DNA of 64,000 nucleotides from Bradyrhizobium sp. Rc3b (lineage in GTDB: Bacteria; Pseudomonadota; Alphaproteobacteria; Rhizobiales; Xanthobacteraceae), in NCBI RefSeq assembly GCF_900114915.1, contig NZ_FOUS01000014.1:186001-250000 (forward strand), written 5' to 3'. Every line of letters begins with the position of its first letter. Positions within the stretch are counted from its first letter, which is position 1. The position numbers and the translations under genes were made by a program. The notes under the pieces were generated by a model that searched no databases, was not told the DNA's origin, and worked only from the letters and a program-made list of their open reading frames with translations. Below are positions 29,129 to 37,627 of the stretch, piece by piece.

Positions 29129-29500
29129 ATGGCTCATGTCAGAAAGACGACACAATCCCGCAAAACAGCCGCGCGCAGGACCACGAGCGCCAAGCGCGGC
29201 GCCGTGCGGAAGAGTGCGAGGCGTGCTGCGCCGAAGCGCTGGTCGCAGCGCGTGACGAAGCAGAGCGACGCGCTCGACCTGAAGCGCGGCGTGTTCAAGC
29301 TGACCAGCCCAAAGAGAATCGCGACATCGCTGAAGCGATCGGCCGAGCACAGCTCACGCCGCAAGGCCGGCGCCTATCGCTCGGCGCTGTCGATGCTGAC
29401 CTTCTACATCAACCGCGCCGGCAAGACCTTGCCAAAGACGCAGCGCACGCGATTGGAGAAGGCGAAGCTGGAGCTGAAGCGGGCGTTCGGGAGGGAGTGA
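29129..29500 (+). CDS. DUF3175 family basic protein
   Basis: A 123-residue, very basic protein. The N-terminal 35 residues are a Lys/Arg/Ala/Thr-rich tail (MAHVRKTTQSRKTAARRTTS and on). Residues 37-123 are the DUF3175 domain: KRWSQRVTKQSDALDLKRGV, SLKRSAEHSSRRK, SALSMLTFYINRAGKTLP. Its function is unknown; homologues are widespread in soil bacteria and often near stress genes. The exact EcfG-type promoter upstream suggests general stress induction, and the charge suggests nucleic-acid binding; both are inference. Confidence 0.88.
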   Translation: MAHVRKTTQSRKTAARRTTSAKRGAVRKSARRAAPKRWSQRVTKQSDALDLKRGVFKLTSPKRIATSLKRSAEHSSRRKAGAYRSALSMLTFYINRAGKTLPKTQRTRLEKAKLELKRAFGRE

Positions 29501-29505
29501 GATTT

Positions 29506-29594
29506 GTAGGGTGGGTTAGGCGAAGCCGTAACCCACCAGTCGACTCCCAGCCGTGACATCAAGGTGGTGGATTACGCTTCGCTAATCCACCTAC
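29506..29594. repeat. GTAGGGTGGG-type inverted repeat (copy 1, diverged)
   Basis: GTAGGGTGGGTTAGGCGAAG at the left is complementary in outline to CTTCGCTAATCCACCTAC at the right. It is related to the tighter copies at 47432-47519 and 49650-49726 and lies between convergent genes. Confidence 0.7.
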
Positions 29595-29613
29595 GCGTTC
29601 TTTCCGCGGTCCG

Positions 29614-31389
29614 CTACGCCGCCCTGATATTGCCCATGAAGCGATCGAGCTCGGCGCGCAGGCGGGTGCTTTCGGATGACAGCGTCTTGGCCGAATGCAG
29701 CACCTCCTCGGAAGCCGAGCCGGTCTCGGCGGCGCCGCGGTTGACCTCGCCGATGTCGGTGGCTGCGATACGCAGGCGTGCCGCCTCGATGGTGGCATTG
29801 AGTGCGAGAAGGTTGGTCTGCTCGGCAATCGCGGTGATCAGCTTGACGACTTCGCCGATCTGCTGGGCGGCGTGCGACAGCTTGCCGATGCGACCGTCAG
29901 TCTCCTTGGCCTGCACCACGGCAGCTTCCGCAATCCGGCTGGAGTCGCGGACCTGACGGCCGATCTCCTCGACCGAGGCCGAGAGCTCTTCCGTCGCGGT
30001 GGCGACCGACTGCATGTTGGAGGATGCCTGCTCGGACACGCCGGCGACCTGGCTCGACAGGCTCTGGGTGGTCTCGGCAGTGCGGGTCAGCGTGGACGCC
30101 GCCGATTCCAGCTGCACGGCCGAGGCCGACACGTTGGAGACGATGGCGCCGACCGCGCTCTCGAAATCATCGGCAAAGCGGATCAGCTCGGAGCGGCGGG
30201 CAGCGCTCGCCTCCCTGTTCTGGGCTTCGCTGGCGGCGGCATCGCGCTCGGCTTTTGCCACGGCCTGGACCTTGAACTCCTCGACCGCGCCCGCCATCTC
30301 GCCGATCTCGTCCTTGCGGCCGAGACCGGGCAGCACCACGTCGAAATTGCCAGAGGCGAGCTCACGCATCGCCTTGCACATCGCGATCATCGGACGCGAG
30401 ATACCGTTGCCGAGCCACAGGGCCAACACGGCACCGATGGCAAGGCCGCCGAGCGCCATCATCAGCATCAGTTGCTCGGTCTCTCCGATCGTCGCGTTGG
30501 CGCTCGCCTCGATGCGCTGCTGGTCAGCAGTCAAATCCGAACGCAGCTCGGCCGAGAGCTTGAGGATGGTCGCCGCCGTCTTGGTCATCTCACCGTTCGA
30601 CTTGACGATGATCTTCACATTCTCGGTCAGCTTCGCGAACGAGGTGCGGTACTGCTTCAGCAGATTTCCGATCTCGGTGACGCGGTCGGTGATCTTCTGG
30701 TCGCTGGCATAGATCGAGACCAGCAGGGTCTCCAGGAATTTGATGCGGGCGATCACGCCGTCGGCGGTCTTCGGCTCCGGCTTGGCCACGAAGGCGCCGA
30801 CCGAGGTGGAGACCGCCAGATATTGCGAGGTGATGTCCTTGGCCGTGGTCTGGACCGATGCCAGCCCCGCCAGCGCGGCAGTATCGGCGAGGTCGTCGAA
30901 CTTGAAGCGGATCTTGTTGCCGACGCTGTTGAGCTCATCGGCCGCGATCTTGTTGTTCTCGCGCGTCAGGACGATGATCTCTCCGAACACCTTCGTGAAG
31001 CGCTGAAACTCGGCTTCCAGCTTGCCGACCTGCTCACGGCGGGCGGCGCCTGTCGTGGCGGACATCGACTTGGCGATCGCGCTCTTCAGATTGTCTTCGG
31101 CAGCCTTGGCTGCGGTCTCGTCGTCCACCGCGCCCGTCAGGGTATAGGCCCGGGCCAGTCCCTGATAGGCGATCAGCTCACGATCGACCGTCCGCGCGAG
31201 GTCGGCTTCCGATACGCTGGTGCGGTAGGAAGCCACGGCGGCCTGGATCCGCTCGAAGCCGAAATAGGCGAAAGCCATGCTGACGGCGAGGATGGCTAGC
31301 ACCGCCACGAAGCCGAGGATGATTTTTGCGCGAAAACGCAAGGTAGGCAGCTTCGATTGGTTCGACTTCGACTTGGACTTGACCGACAT
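29614..31389 (-). CDS. Methyl-accepting chemotaxis protein with deleted signalling hairpin
   Basis: Chemoreceptor of 591 residues: TM helix about residues 18-38, periplasmic helical sensor domain up to about 300, second TM (LMLMMALGGLAIGAVLALWL), HAMP and a kinase-control domain almost identical to that of the next receptor gene. Its hairpin is broken: NLLALNATIEAAR runs directly into LRI and then AATDIGEVNRG. Compared with the neighbour, 91 residues are gone, including the conserved AGEAGRGFAVVA half of the tip that contacts CheA/CheW. A 9-base filler (29768-29776) marks the join. Frame is kept, but normal CheA control seems impossible. Restoring the missing part gives 679 residues, the ancestral length of its paralogue. 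Start chosen at MSVKSKSKS. Confidence 0.88.
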   Translation of the reverse strand: MSVKSKSKSNQSKLPTLRFRAKIILGFVAVLAILAVSMAFAYFGFERIQAAVASYRTSVSEADLARTVDRELIAYQGLARAYTLTGAVDDETAAKAAEDNLKSAIAKSMSATTGAARREQVGKLEAEFQRFTKVFGEIIVLTRENNKIAADELNSVGNKIRFKFDDLADTAALAGLASVQTTAKDITSQYLAVSTSVGAFVAKPEPKTADGVIARIKFLETLLVSIYASDQKITDRVTEIGNLLKQYRTSFAKLTENVKIIVKSNGEMTKTAATILKLSAELRSDLTADQQRIEASANATIGETEQLMLMMALGGLAIGAVLALWLGNGISRPMIAMCKAMRELASGNFDVVLPGLGRKDEIGEMAGAVEEFKVQAVAKAERDAAASEAQNREASAARRSELIRFADDFESAVGAIVSNVSASAVQLESAASTLTRTAETTQSLSSQVAGVSEQASSNMQSVATATEELSASVEEIGRQVRDSSRIAEAAVVQAKETDGRIGKLSHAAQQIGEVVKLITAIAEQTNLLALNATIEAARLRIAATDIGEVNRGAAETGSASEEVLHSAKTLSSESTRLRAELDRFMGNIRAA

Positions 31390-31540
31390 TCCCCCACCCC
31401 ATTCCATTCGCGGAAAACCAGGCGCAGCCCGGAAGCAGCCCGCTTCCTGACTCGCCCGCACGGTAATCGGCAAAGGATAAGCTGTGGTAAATTTGTGGCG
31501 CCGCAACTCGCGGTTAGGTGACGCGGGGAAGATGCGTACT

Positions 31541-31709
31541 CCGCTGTCGTCCCCGACAAGTGAAGCGCAGATCGGGGACCTCCGCGCGAGCGCTTGCGCT
31601 CATCGCCATAGCCACAGGGAGTGGTTTGGCGAAGACTCGGAGTTACGGGTCTTGCGTCCCAACTTCTCCCTGGGGTTATGGGTCCCTGCGTTCGCAGGGA
31701 CGACAGCGG
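31541..31709. repeat. Palindromic repeat CCGCTGTCGTCCCC type with terminal hairpin
   Basis: Outer arms CCGCTGTCGTCCC and GGGACGACAGCGG are complementary; an inner perfect hairpin GTCCCTG-CGTTCG-CAGGGAC occupies 31681-31700. It fills the gap between the two chemoreceptor genes and probably stops the transcript of the upstream one. Confidence 0.75.
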
Positions 31710-31748
31710 ACAGCTGACGATAGCGGAGCGTCTAACGCTCAGCGAGCC

Positions 31749-33977
31749 TTACGCCGCCCGAATATTGGCCATGAAGCGATCGAGCTCGGCGCGCAGGCGG
31801 GTGCTTTCGGATGACAGCGTCTTGGCCGAGTGCAGCACCTCCTCGGAAGCCGAGCCGGTCTCGGCGGCGCCGCGGTTGACCTCGCCGATGTCGGTGGCTG
31901 CGGTCTGGGTGCCCTGCGCGACGGTCTGGACGCTGCGCGCGATTTCCTGCGTCGCCGCGCCCTGCTGCTCGACGGCGCTCGCGATCGAGGTCGAGATCGA
32001 CGAGATCTGGCCGATGGTCGCACCGATCTCCTTGATCGCGGCGACCGATTCGGCCGTGGCGCCCTGCATGCCCGTGATGTGCGAGGAAATCTCGTCCGTC
32101 GCCTTCGCGGTCTGGCTCGCCAATGACTTCACTTCGCTGGCGACCACGGCAAAGCCGCAAAAAAAAAACGCGATCGAGGTCGAGATCGACGAGATCTGGC
32201 CGATGGTCGCACCGATCTCCTTGATCGCGGCAACCGATTCGGCCGTGGCGCCCTGCATGCCCGTGATGTGCGAGGAGATCTCGTCCGTCGCCTTCGCGGT
32301 CTGGCTCGCCAATGACTTCACTTCGCTGGCGACCACGGCAAAGCCGCGGCCGGCTTCACCGGCCCGTGCCGCCTCGATGGTGGCATTGAGTGCCAGAAGG
32401 TTGGTCTGCTCGGCAATCGCGGTGATCAGCTTGACGACTTCGCCGATCTGCTGGGCGGCATGCGACAGCTTGCCGATGCGACCGTCAGTCTCCTTGGCCT
32501 GCACCACGGCAGCTTCCGCAATCCGGCTGGAGTCGCGGACCTGACGGCCGATCTCCTCGACCGAGGCCGAGAGCTCTTCCGTCGCGGTGGCGACCGACTG
32601 CATGTTGGAGGACGCCTGCTCGGACACGCCGGCGACCTGGCTCGACAGGCTCTGGGTGGTCTCGGCAGTGCGGGTCAGCGTGGACGCCGCCGATTCCAGC
32701 TGCACGGCCGAGGCCGACACGTTGGAGACGATGGCGCCGACCGCGCTTTCGAAATCATCGGCGAAGCGGATCAGCTCGGAGCGGCGCGCAGCGCTCGCCT
32801 CCCTGTTCTGGGCTTCGCTGGCGGCGGCATCGCGCTCGGCTTTTGCCACGGCCTGGACCTTGAACTCCTCGACCGCGCCCGCCATCTCGCCGATCTCGTC
32901 CTTGCGGCCGAGACCGGGCAGCACCACGTCGAAATTGCCCGAGGCCAGCTCGCGCATCGCCTTGCACATCGCGATCATCGGACGCGAGATGCCGGTGCCG
33001 AGCAGGAAGGCGAGGACCGCCCCAAGCAGCGTACCGCCAATGGCCAGCATCAGCACCAGTTGCTCGGTCTGCCCGATGGTCGCCTCCGACTCCGTGTCCA
33101 GCCGCTGCTGTTCGGCGACGAGGTCCGCCTTCATGGCGGTCGCGCCTTGCTGGATCGCACCAGCCGAGCCGCTCATCTCGGTGACGAGTTCGTCGACCAT
33201 CTTGGCGTTGGCGATCAGCTTCTCCAACGCCTCGCGATAGGCGCCGAGGATGGTCTTGGCCTCCTTCAGGCCGGCGACGATCTTGTCGTCCATGGAATAG
33301 ACCGCGCCGAGCGAGTTCTCGACGAATTTCAGCCGCGCCAGCGCGCTGGTCGCGATGGCCTGATCGGACGTCAGCACGAAATTGGTGGCTGCAGCACTCG
33401 CGGTTTGGAACTGAGCGTTGACCTGCTTGGTGCCGAACTCGATCGCCTGCGCCTCGGAATCGGAAGCGTTATTGCCGACGTCGTCGAGCTTGTACTTCAG
33501 GAGATTGGCTTGGCGCTGCAGCTGGTTCTGCACCAGCAACGTGCTGTCACGCTTGGCCTGCAGAACCTTGCCGAAGGTTGCGGAGAAATTCGCGAACTCC
33601 TTGGCGAGCTTGTCGAGACTCTCCTTCCGTGCCGGGGTCTTGGCGCTCTTGACGGCCTGGTCGATGGCATTCTTCAGGCTGGCCTCGGCCTCGAGCGCCG
33701 CCTTGGCGTCATCTTCCTTGCCGGTCACGACGAAATATTTGACGGCCGAACGGTAGCCGAGCAGCTCGCGGTCGATGTTGCGGGCGAGGTCCGCCTCCGA
33801 CACGCTGCTACGGTAGGACCCGACCCCGGCGGAGACTCGCTCGAAGCCGAAATAGGAGAAGGCCATGCTGCCGGCGGAGATCGCCAGCACGACTGCAAAG
33901 CCCAGGATGATCTTGGCGCGGAACCTCAGGGTAGGAAATATTGTGCGCTTTGACGGCGACGCGATACGCCCGGACAT
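31749..33977 (-). CDS. Methyl-accepting chemotaxis protein with 63-residue internal duplication
   Basis: Chemoreceptor of 742 residues. TM1 at about residues 20-40, a periplasmic helical sensor domain different from that of the neighbouring receptor, TM2 (about 335-355), HAMP, then the kinase-control domain. After the intact tip EAARAGEAGRGFAVVA the 59-residue stretch GFAVVASEV...STSIA occurs twice, joined by Phe-Phe-Phe-Cys encoded by a run of ten T (32159-32168, A on the plus strand). The insertion is 63 residues, exactly nine heptads, so coiled-coil phase is kept but the return helix is far longer than the outgoing one. Without it the protein is 679 residues. Start: ATG 33977, behind GGGGGTGGGA; ATG 33989 is possible. 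Confidence 0.9.
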   Translation of the reverse strand: MSGRIASPSKRTIFPTLRFRAKIILGFAVVLAISAGSMAFSYFGFERVSAGVGSYRSSVSEADLARNIDRELLGYRSAVKYFVVTGKEDDAKAALEAEASLKNAIDQAVKSAKTPARKESLDKLAKEFANFSATFGKVLQAKRDSTLLVQNQLQRQANLLKYKLDDVGNNASDSEAQAIEFGTKQVNAQFQTASAAATNFVLTSDQAIATSALARLKFVENSLGAVYSMDDKIVAGLKEAKTILGAYREALEKLIANAKMVDELVTEMSGSAGAIQQGATAMKADLVAEQQRLDTESEATIGQTEQLVLMLAIGGTLLGAVLAFLLGTGISRPMIAMCKAMRELASGNFDVVLPGLGRKDEIGEMAGAVEEFKVQAVAKAERDAAASEAQNREASAARRSELIRFADDFESAVGAIVSNVSASAVQLESAASTLTRTAETTQSLSSQVAGVSEQASSNMQSVATATEELSASVEEIGRQVRDSSRIAEAAVVQAKETDGRIGKLSHAAQQIGEVVKLITAIAEQTNLLALNATIEAARAGEAGRGFAVVASEVKSLASQTAKATDEISSHITGMQGATAESVAAIKEIGATIGQISSISTSIAFFFCGFAVVASEVKSLASQTAKATDEISSHITGMQGATAESVAAIKEIGATIGQISSISTSIASAVEQQGAATQEIARSVQTVAQGTQTAATDIGEVNRGAAETGSASEEVLHSAKTLSSESTRLRAELDRFMANIRAA
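31980..32345 (-). repeat. In-frame tandem duplication in the chemoreceptor gene, with A10 junction
   Basis: Two 177-bp copies, 32169-32345 and 31980-32156, differ at only two positions that I can see (GCGGCA/GCGGCG and GAGGAG/GAGGAA). Between them is an unrelated run of ten A at 32159-32168. A ten-base homopolymer is unusual in this high-GC coding DNA. Confidence 0.93.
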
Positions 33978-34245
33978 TCCCACCCCCATTATTTATTCCA
34001 AACAGCCGCGATCCGAAGGCGCCCCGCCTCCCCGACCGCATGCGCAAAACTAAGGCAGAATCGTCAAGGGGCGGTAAATTCCTCCGGCCCGCTATCCCGG
34101 GCTGCGCAAGCACCAGGCCGGCAATTTCCAGTCCGGGCCGGAGACCGCGCGATGTTGCGGGTAGACTGGAAAAGCCCTAGTGTTTTCGGCACTTGGCGGC
34201 AGATCTTGGCGACAGACCAAGCCGGTCCTTGAGGAGAGAAACGAA

Positions 34246-35412
34246 GTGGGGCAGGCCGATCTTCGGTTTGGCGGTTCGTCCGGCGTTGCGGTCGCGAAAT
34301 CGAAAGCTCCGACCGTCGACGAGGCCGTTGCCGAGCTGGTCGCCCAGCTTCCGTCGGACGAGCTGGCCCTGGTCCTGGTCTTCCTCTCCCCCTGCTACGA
34401 TCCTCATCGGTTCATCGCCGAGATCACGCGACACTTTGCGGACACGCCGGTCTGCGGCTGCACCACGGCCGGCGAGCTGGCGCCGGACGGCTGGGACGAG
34501 AACAGCGTTGTCGCGATGACGTTCAGCCAGGCCGACTTCAACGCCGTGGTCCGGCCGATCCTGAATCTCGCCAATTTCCACGTCGAGGACGGCCGCCGGA
34601 TCGGCAGCGAGCTTCGCCACGAGTTGCTGCGGACGACCTCGGAGGTCAGTGGCGGCAACCCGTTCGGCCTGGTGCTGATCGACGGCATGTGCCGCCGCGA
34701 AGAGGCTGTGATGTCCGCCCTCTATGCCTCGCTCGACAATATCCCGATCGTCGGCGGGTCGGCCGGCGACGGCCTGCGCTTCGAAAGGACCTGGGTGTTC
34801 TTCGACGGCAGGGCCCACACCGACGCGGCTCTCCTCATTCTCCTCAACACGTCGCTGCCGTTCCGCGTGTTCAAATGCGACAATTTCGAGCCCACCACAC
34901 AGAAGATGGTGGTCACCGAGGCCGATATCGAGCAGCGCGTCGTCAAGGAATTGAACGCCGAGCCTGCCGCCGCGGAATATTCCCGCGCCGTCGGAATCAT
35001 CGACGCCAAGCTCGACCCGTTCTCCTTCGCCTCCCATCCGGTGCTGGTCCGGGTCGGCGGGTCCTATTATGCGCGGTCGATCCAGCGCGTCGATCCCGAC
35101 GGCTCGCTGCGCTTCTTCTGCGCGATCGATGAGGGCATGGTTCTGACGACGGCAACCTCGTGCAGCCTGGTCGGAGCCACCCGCGACGCCTTCGCGGAAA
35201 CCCGTGACCAGATCGGTGACGTCTCTCTCTATATTGGCTTCGAATGCCTGCTACGCCGGCTGGATGCCGAGCAGCACCAGCTCTCACGCGAAATGTCCGA
35301 GCTGTACCGGCAGAACCGCGTCGTCGGATTCCATACCTACGGCGAACAGTTCGGCTCGATGCACGTGAACCAGACCTTCACCGGCGTCGCCATCGGCAGG
35401 CGGCCGACGTAA
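34246..35412 (+). CDS. FIST sensory domain protein
   Basis: A 388-residue cytoplasmic protein made of FIST N (about residues 30-215) and FIST C (about 225-365), a ligand-binding pair thought to sense small molecules such as amino acids. Typical blocks are VCGCTTAGELAPDG, IPIVGGSAGDGL and the C-terminal VVGFHTYGEQFGS with NQTFTGVAI. The GTG start at 34246 follows GAGGAGAG. It ends 10 bp before a hybrid kinase gene, which argues that FIST is the input module for that kinase. FIST proteins sit near quinoprotein alcohol dehydrogenase regulators in other proteobacteria; here the dehydrogenase is 4 kb away. Confidence 0.92.
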   Translation: MGQADLRFGGSSGVAVAKSKAPTVDEAVAELVAQLPSDELALVLVFLSPCYDPHRFIAEITRHFADTPVCGCTTAGELAPDGWDENSVVAMTFSQADFNAVVRPILNLANFHVEDGRRIGSELRHELLRTTSEVSGGNPFGLVLIDGMCRREEAVMSALYASLDNIPIVGGSAGDGLRFERTWVFFDGRAHTDAALLILLNTSLPFRVFKCDNFEPTTQKMVVTEADIEQRVVKELNAEPAAAEYSRAVGIIDAKLDPFSFASHPVLVRVGGSYYARSIQRVDPDGSLRFFCAIDEGMVLTTATSCSLVGATRDAFAETRDQIGDVSLYIGFECLLRRLDAEQHQLSREMSELYRQNRVVGFHTYGEQFGSMHVNQTFTGVAIGRRPT

Positions 35413-35422
35413 CGGAGCCGAT

Positions 35423-36781
35423 GTGGCAGAGACCTGGCAGGATGCCGAAACGATCGAGCAGCTCCGGCGGGAGTCCGTCAAGCTGAAGAAGATCAATGCG
35501 GCGCTGATGTCCCGCGTCGAGCGGTCGATGGATCAGCAGCTCAATGCGTTCTCGCTGTTCGAAACCGCAATTGCACTCGACCATCAGATTCGCGACCGGA
35601 CCCATCAGTTGCGGGATGCTCTGCGTTCGGTCGAACGGGCCAATGAAGGCCTGTACCGCGCCAAGCAGCAGGCGGAGGCTGCAAGCTCGCTGAAATCGTC
35701 CGTGCTGATCTCGGTCACCCACGATCTCCTCCAGCCGCTGAACGCGGCGCGCCTGACCCTGTCGGCACTCACCGAGATGATGGAGTCGCAGGAAGCGGGC
35801 CTGCTCATCGACCAGGTCGACCGGTCCCTGGTTACGCTGGAAGACCTGCTGCGCTCGCTTCTGGAGATCGCGAAGCTCGATGCGGGCGCGCTCCGGCCCG
35901 ACGTGCGGCCGATCGCGCTTGGGCCGCTGCTCGACCAGCTCCGCGACGAGTTCGAGCCGATCGCCTGGAGGCAGGGACTGTCCCTGCGCATCCGCACCTC
36001 GCCGCTTGCGGTCCTGTCCGACCCGCTGATGCTCCGGAGGATCCTGCAAAACCTTCTCGCGAATGCGATCCGCTATACCCGCAGCGGCGGCGTCATCCTG
36101 GGATGCAGGCGGCGTGGCGATCGCATCGCGATCCAGGTCTCCGATACCGGACCCGGGATTGCGCAAGCGCAGCAGGAGGCGATCTTCCGGGAGTTCCAGC
36201 GCGGCGATGCGAGCGCGACCGACCAGGCCGGCTTCGGTCTCGGTCTTTCGATCGTGCGCCGCTTCGCGACGGCGCTCGGGCACGAGGTGCGGCTGTCGTC
36301 GCATCTCGGCCGGGGATCGACCTTTGTGCTCGACCTGGAGCCGGCCGATCGCGCCGATGTCAGCGACGACCTCCAGGAAATGAAGCCCGCCGATCTGCAC
36401 TATGGCGGTCTGGGAGGGGCCAAGATCCTGCTGATCGAGAACGACGCCTCGGGCGCGGAGGCGCTGGCCGCCTTGCTGGAAGGATGGGGCTGCGATGTCG
36501 CGACCACGAGATCCGCCGCCGACGCCGCCCAGCGTTTGAGTGAGCTAGGCGGCTCGCCGGACGCCATCGTCGCCGATCTCCATCTCGATCACGGCGAAAG
36601 CGGATTGTCGGCCGTCGAGGAAATCCGGCGCCAGTTGAACACGGACGTGCCGGCGATGATCATCACCGCGGATTATTCCGAAAAGGCCGCGGCGGAAGCC
36701 AGCCGCTATGGGCTGGAAGTGCTGAAGAAGCCGATCAGGCCGGCGGAAATGCGCGCGCTGTTGTCGTTCCTGCTGAGCTAG
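35423..36781 (+). CDS. Hybrid sensor histidine kinase/response regulator (soluble)
   Basis: A 452-residue cytoplasmic kinase with no TM segments. N-terminal coiled coil (about 10-90), then HisKA with the phosphorylation site His100 in SVTHDLLQPLNAARL, HATPase with N box NLLANAIRY and G boxes DTGPGIA and GFGLGLSI, and a C-terminal receiver (about 334-450) with Asp385 and the acidic pair near 339-341, ending with the lysine in LKKPIRP. The GTG start lies 10 bp after the FIST gene, so sensing is probably supplied by FIST. The kinases NahK/ErcS of alcohol-oxidation regulons have the same H-box form (HDLLQPL/HDLRQPL). Likely partners are the two NarL-type regulators just downstream on the other strand. 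Confidence 0.92.
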   Translation: MAETWQDAETIEQLRRESVKLKKINAALMSRVERSMDQQLNAFSLFETAIALDHQIRDRTHQLRDALRSVERANEGLYRAKQQAEAASSLKSSVLISVTHDLLQPLNAARLTLSALTEMMESQEAGLLIDQVDRSLVTLEDLLRSLLEIAKLDAGALRPDVRPIALGPLLDQLRDEFEPIAWRQGLSLRIRTSPLAVLSDPLMLRRILQNLLANAIRYTRSGGVILGCRRRGDRIAIQVSDTGPGIAQAQQEAIFREFQRGDASATDQAGFGLGLSIVRRFATALGHEVRLSSHLGRGSTFVLDLEPADRADVSDDLQEMKPADLHYGGLGGAKILLIENDASGAEALAALLEGWGCDVATTRSAADAAQRLSELGGSPDAIVADLHLDHGESGLSAVEEIRRQLNTDVPAMIITADYSEKAAAEASRYGLEVLKKPIRPAEMRALLSFLLS

Positions 36782-36822
36782 TTCATCCCCTCGCGCCGCA
36801 TCGGCGGCGAGCAAGGGCTGCA

Positions 36823-37521
36823 TCATGCGGGCGGATCGGTCCGGGCGCGGTCGCGCTTCGCGGCAGCTCCGGAGCCCGCCAGGGTGGCAAAATCGATCTT
36901 CGACATTTCGACGATCGCCTTGGTGCGGCTCAGCACGTTCAGCTTGCGCAGGATATCCGAGACGTGAACCTTCACGGTGGTCTCGGAAATCTTCAGCTCA
37001 AAGGCGATCTGCTTGTTCTGCAGGCCGCGCTTGAGCATTTCAAGGACGCGCAATTGCTGCGGCGTCAGATCGTGAAGCCGCTTCAGGAGATCCTGGGCCG
37101 CGATCGGCGAGCGCTGCGGGCGGGCCAGCGCGCGAAAAGCGGCCGGCAGACACACCGCGCCGCGCACGACTTCGCTGATCGAATGCGCCAGCTCCTGCTT
37201 GGACGAGGATTTGAGGATGTAGCCGGATACGCCGAGCGACAATGCGCCCGAGATGATCTGCGCGTCCTGGTGCCCCGACACGATGACGACGGGAATGCGC
37301 GGAAACGCCTTGCGGATGCGGATGATGCCAGACAGGCCGGTCGTCCCGGGTATCGACAGGTCGAGGAGAATGAGGTCGACATCGGGTCTCGACGCCAACA
37401 ATTCGAGCGCACCGTCGATCGAGGTGGCCTGAAGCATATCGGCATCCGGCGTCGCCATTTGCAGCGCCCCCTCGAGCGCCTCGCGAAACAGCGGATGATC
37501 CTCGACAATCAGAAACCGCAT
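36823..37521 (-). CDS. NarL/LuxR-family response regulator (1)
   Basis: A 232-residue regulator: receiver with phospho-Asp54 in LILLDLSIPG and lysine in GYILKSSSKQE, and a C-terminal LuxR helix-turn-helix (LTPQQLRVLEMLKRGLQNKQ, TTVKVHVSDILRKL). It resembles the AgmR/ErdR group that controls quinoprotein ethanol oxidation. The gene is convergent with the kinase (42 bp apart) and follows a paralogue after a 106-bp gap. A basic tail (AAAKRDRARTDPPA) extends beyond the HTH. Confidence 0.92.
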   Translation of the reverse strand: MRFLIVEDHPLFREALEGALQMATPDADMLQATSIDGALELLASRPDVDLILLDLSIPGTTGLSGIIRIRKAFPRIPVVIVSGHQDAQIISGALSLGVSGYILKSSSKQELAHSISEVVRGAVCLPAAFRALARPQRSPIAAQDLLKRLHDLTPQQLRVLEMLKRGLQNKQIAFELKISETTVKVHVSDILRKLNVLSRTKAIVEMSKIDFATLAGSGAAAKRDRARTDPPA

Positions 37522-37627
37522 CAGATTTGGGCCGTTCCCAGCTCGTCACCGAAGTCAGCGATCAGAGCGGCGAGCATGCCGTTGCCGGAGCAATCCGGCT
37601 TGATCCAGATCAAGTCGGACCAGCAGC

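Noticed and set aside
29614..33977. Simple reciprocal unequal crossover between the two chemoreceptor genes
   Set aside because: The net loss (88 residues) and the gain (63 residues) are unequal and each joint has its own unrelated filler of 9-10 bases.
29695..34000. Long plus-strand open frames opposite the two chemoreceptors
   Set aside because: Their translations are repeated Gly/Leu/Asp-rich mirror images of the receptor codons; no start signals or domains.
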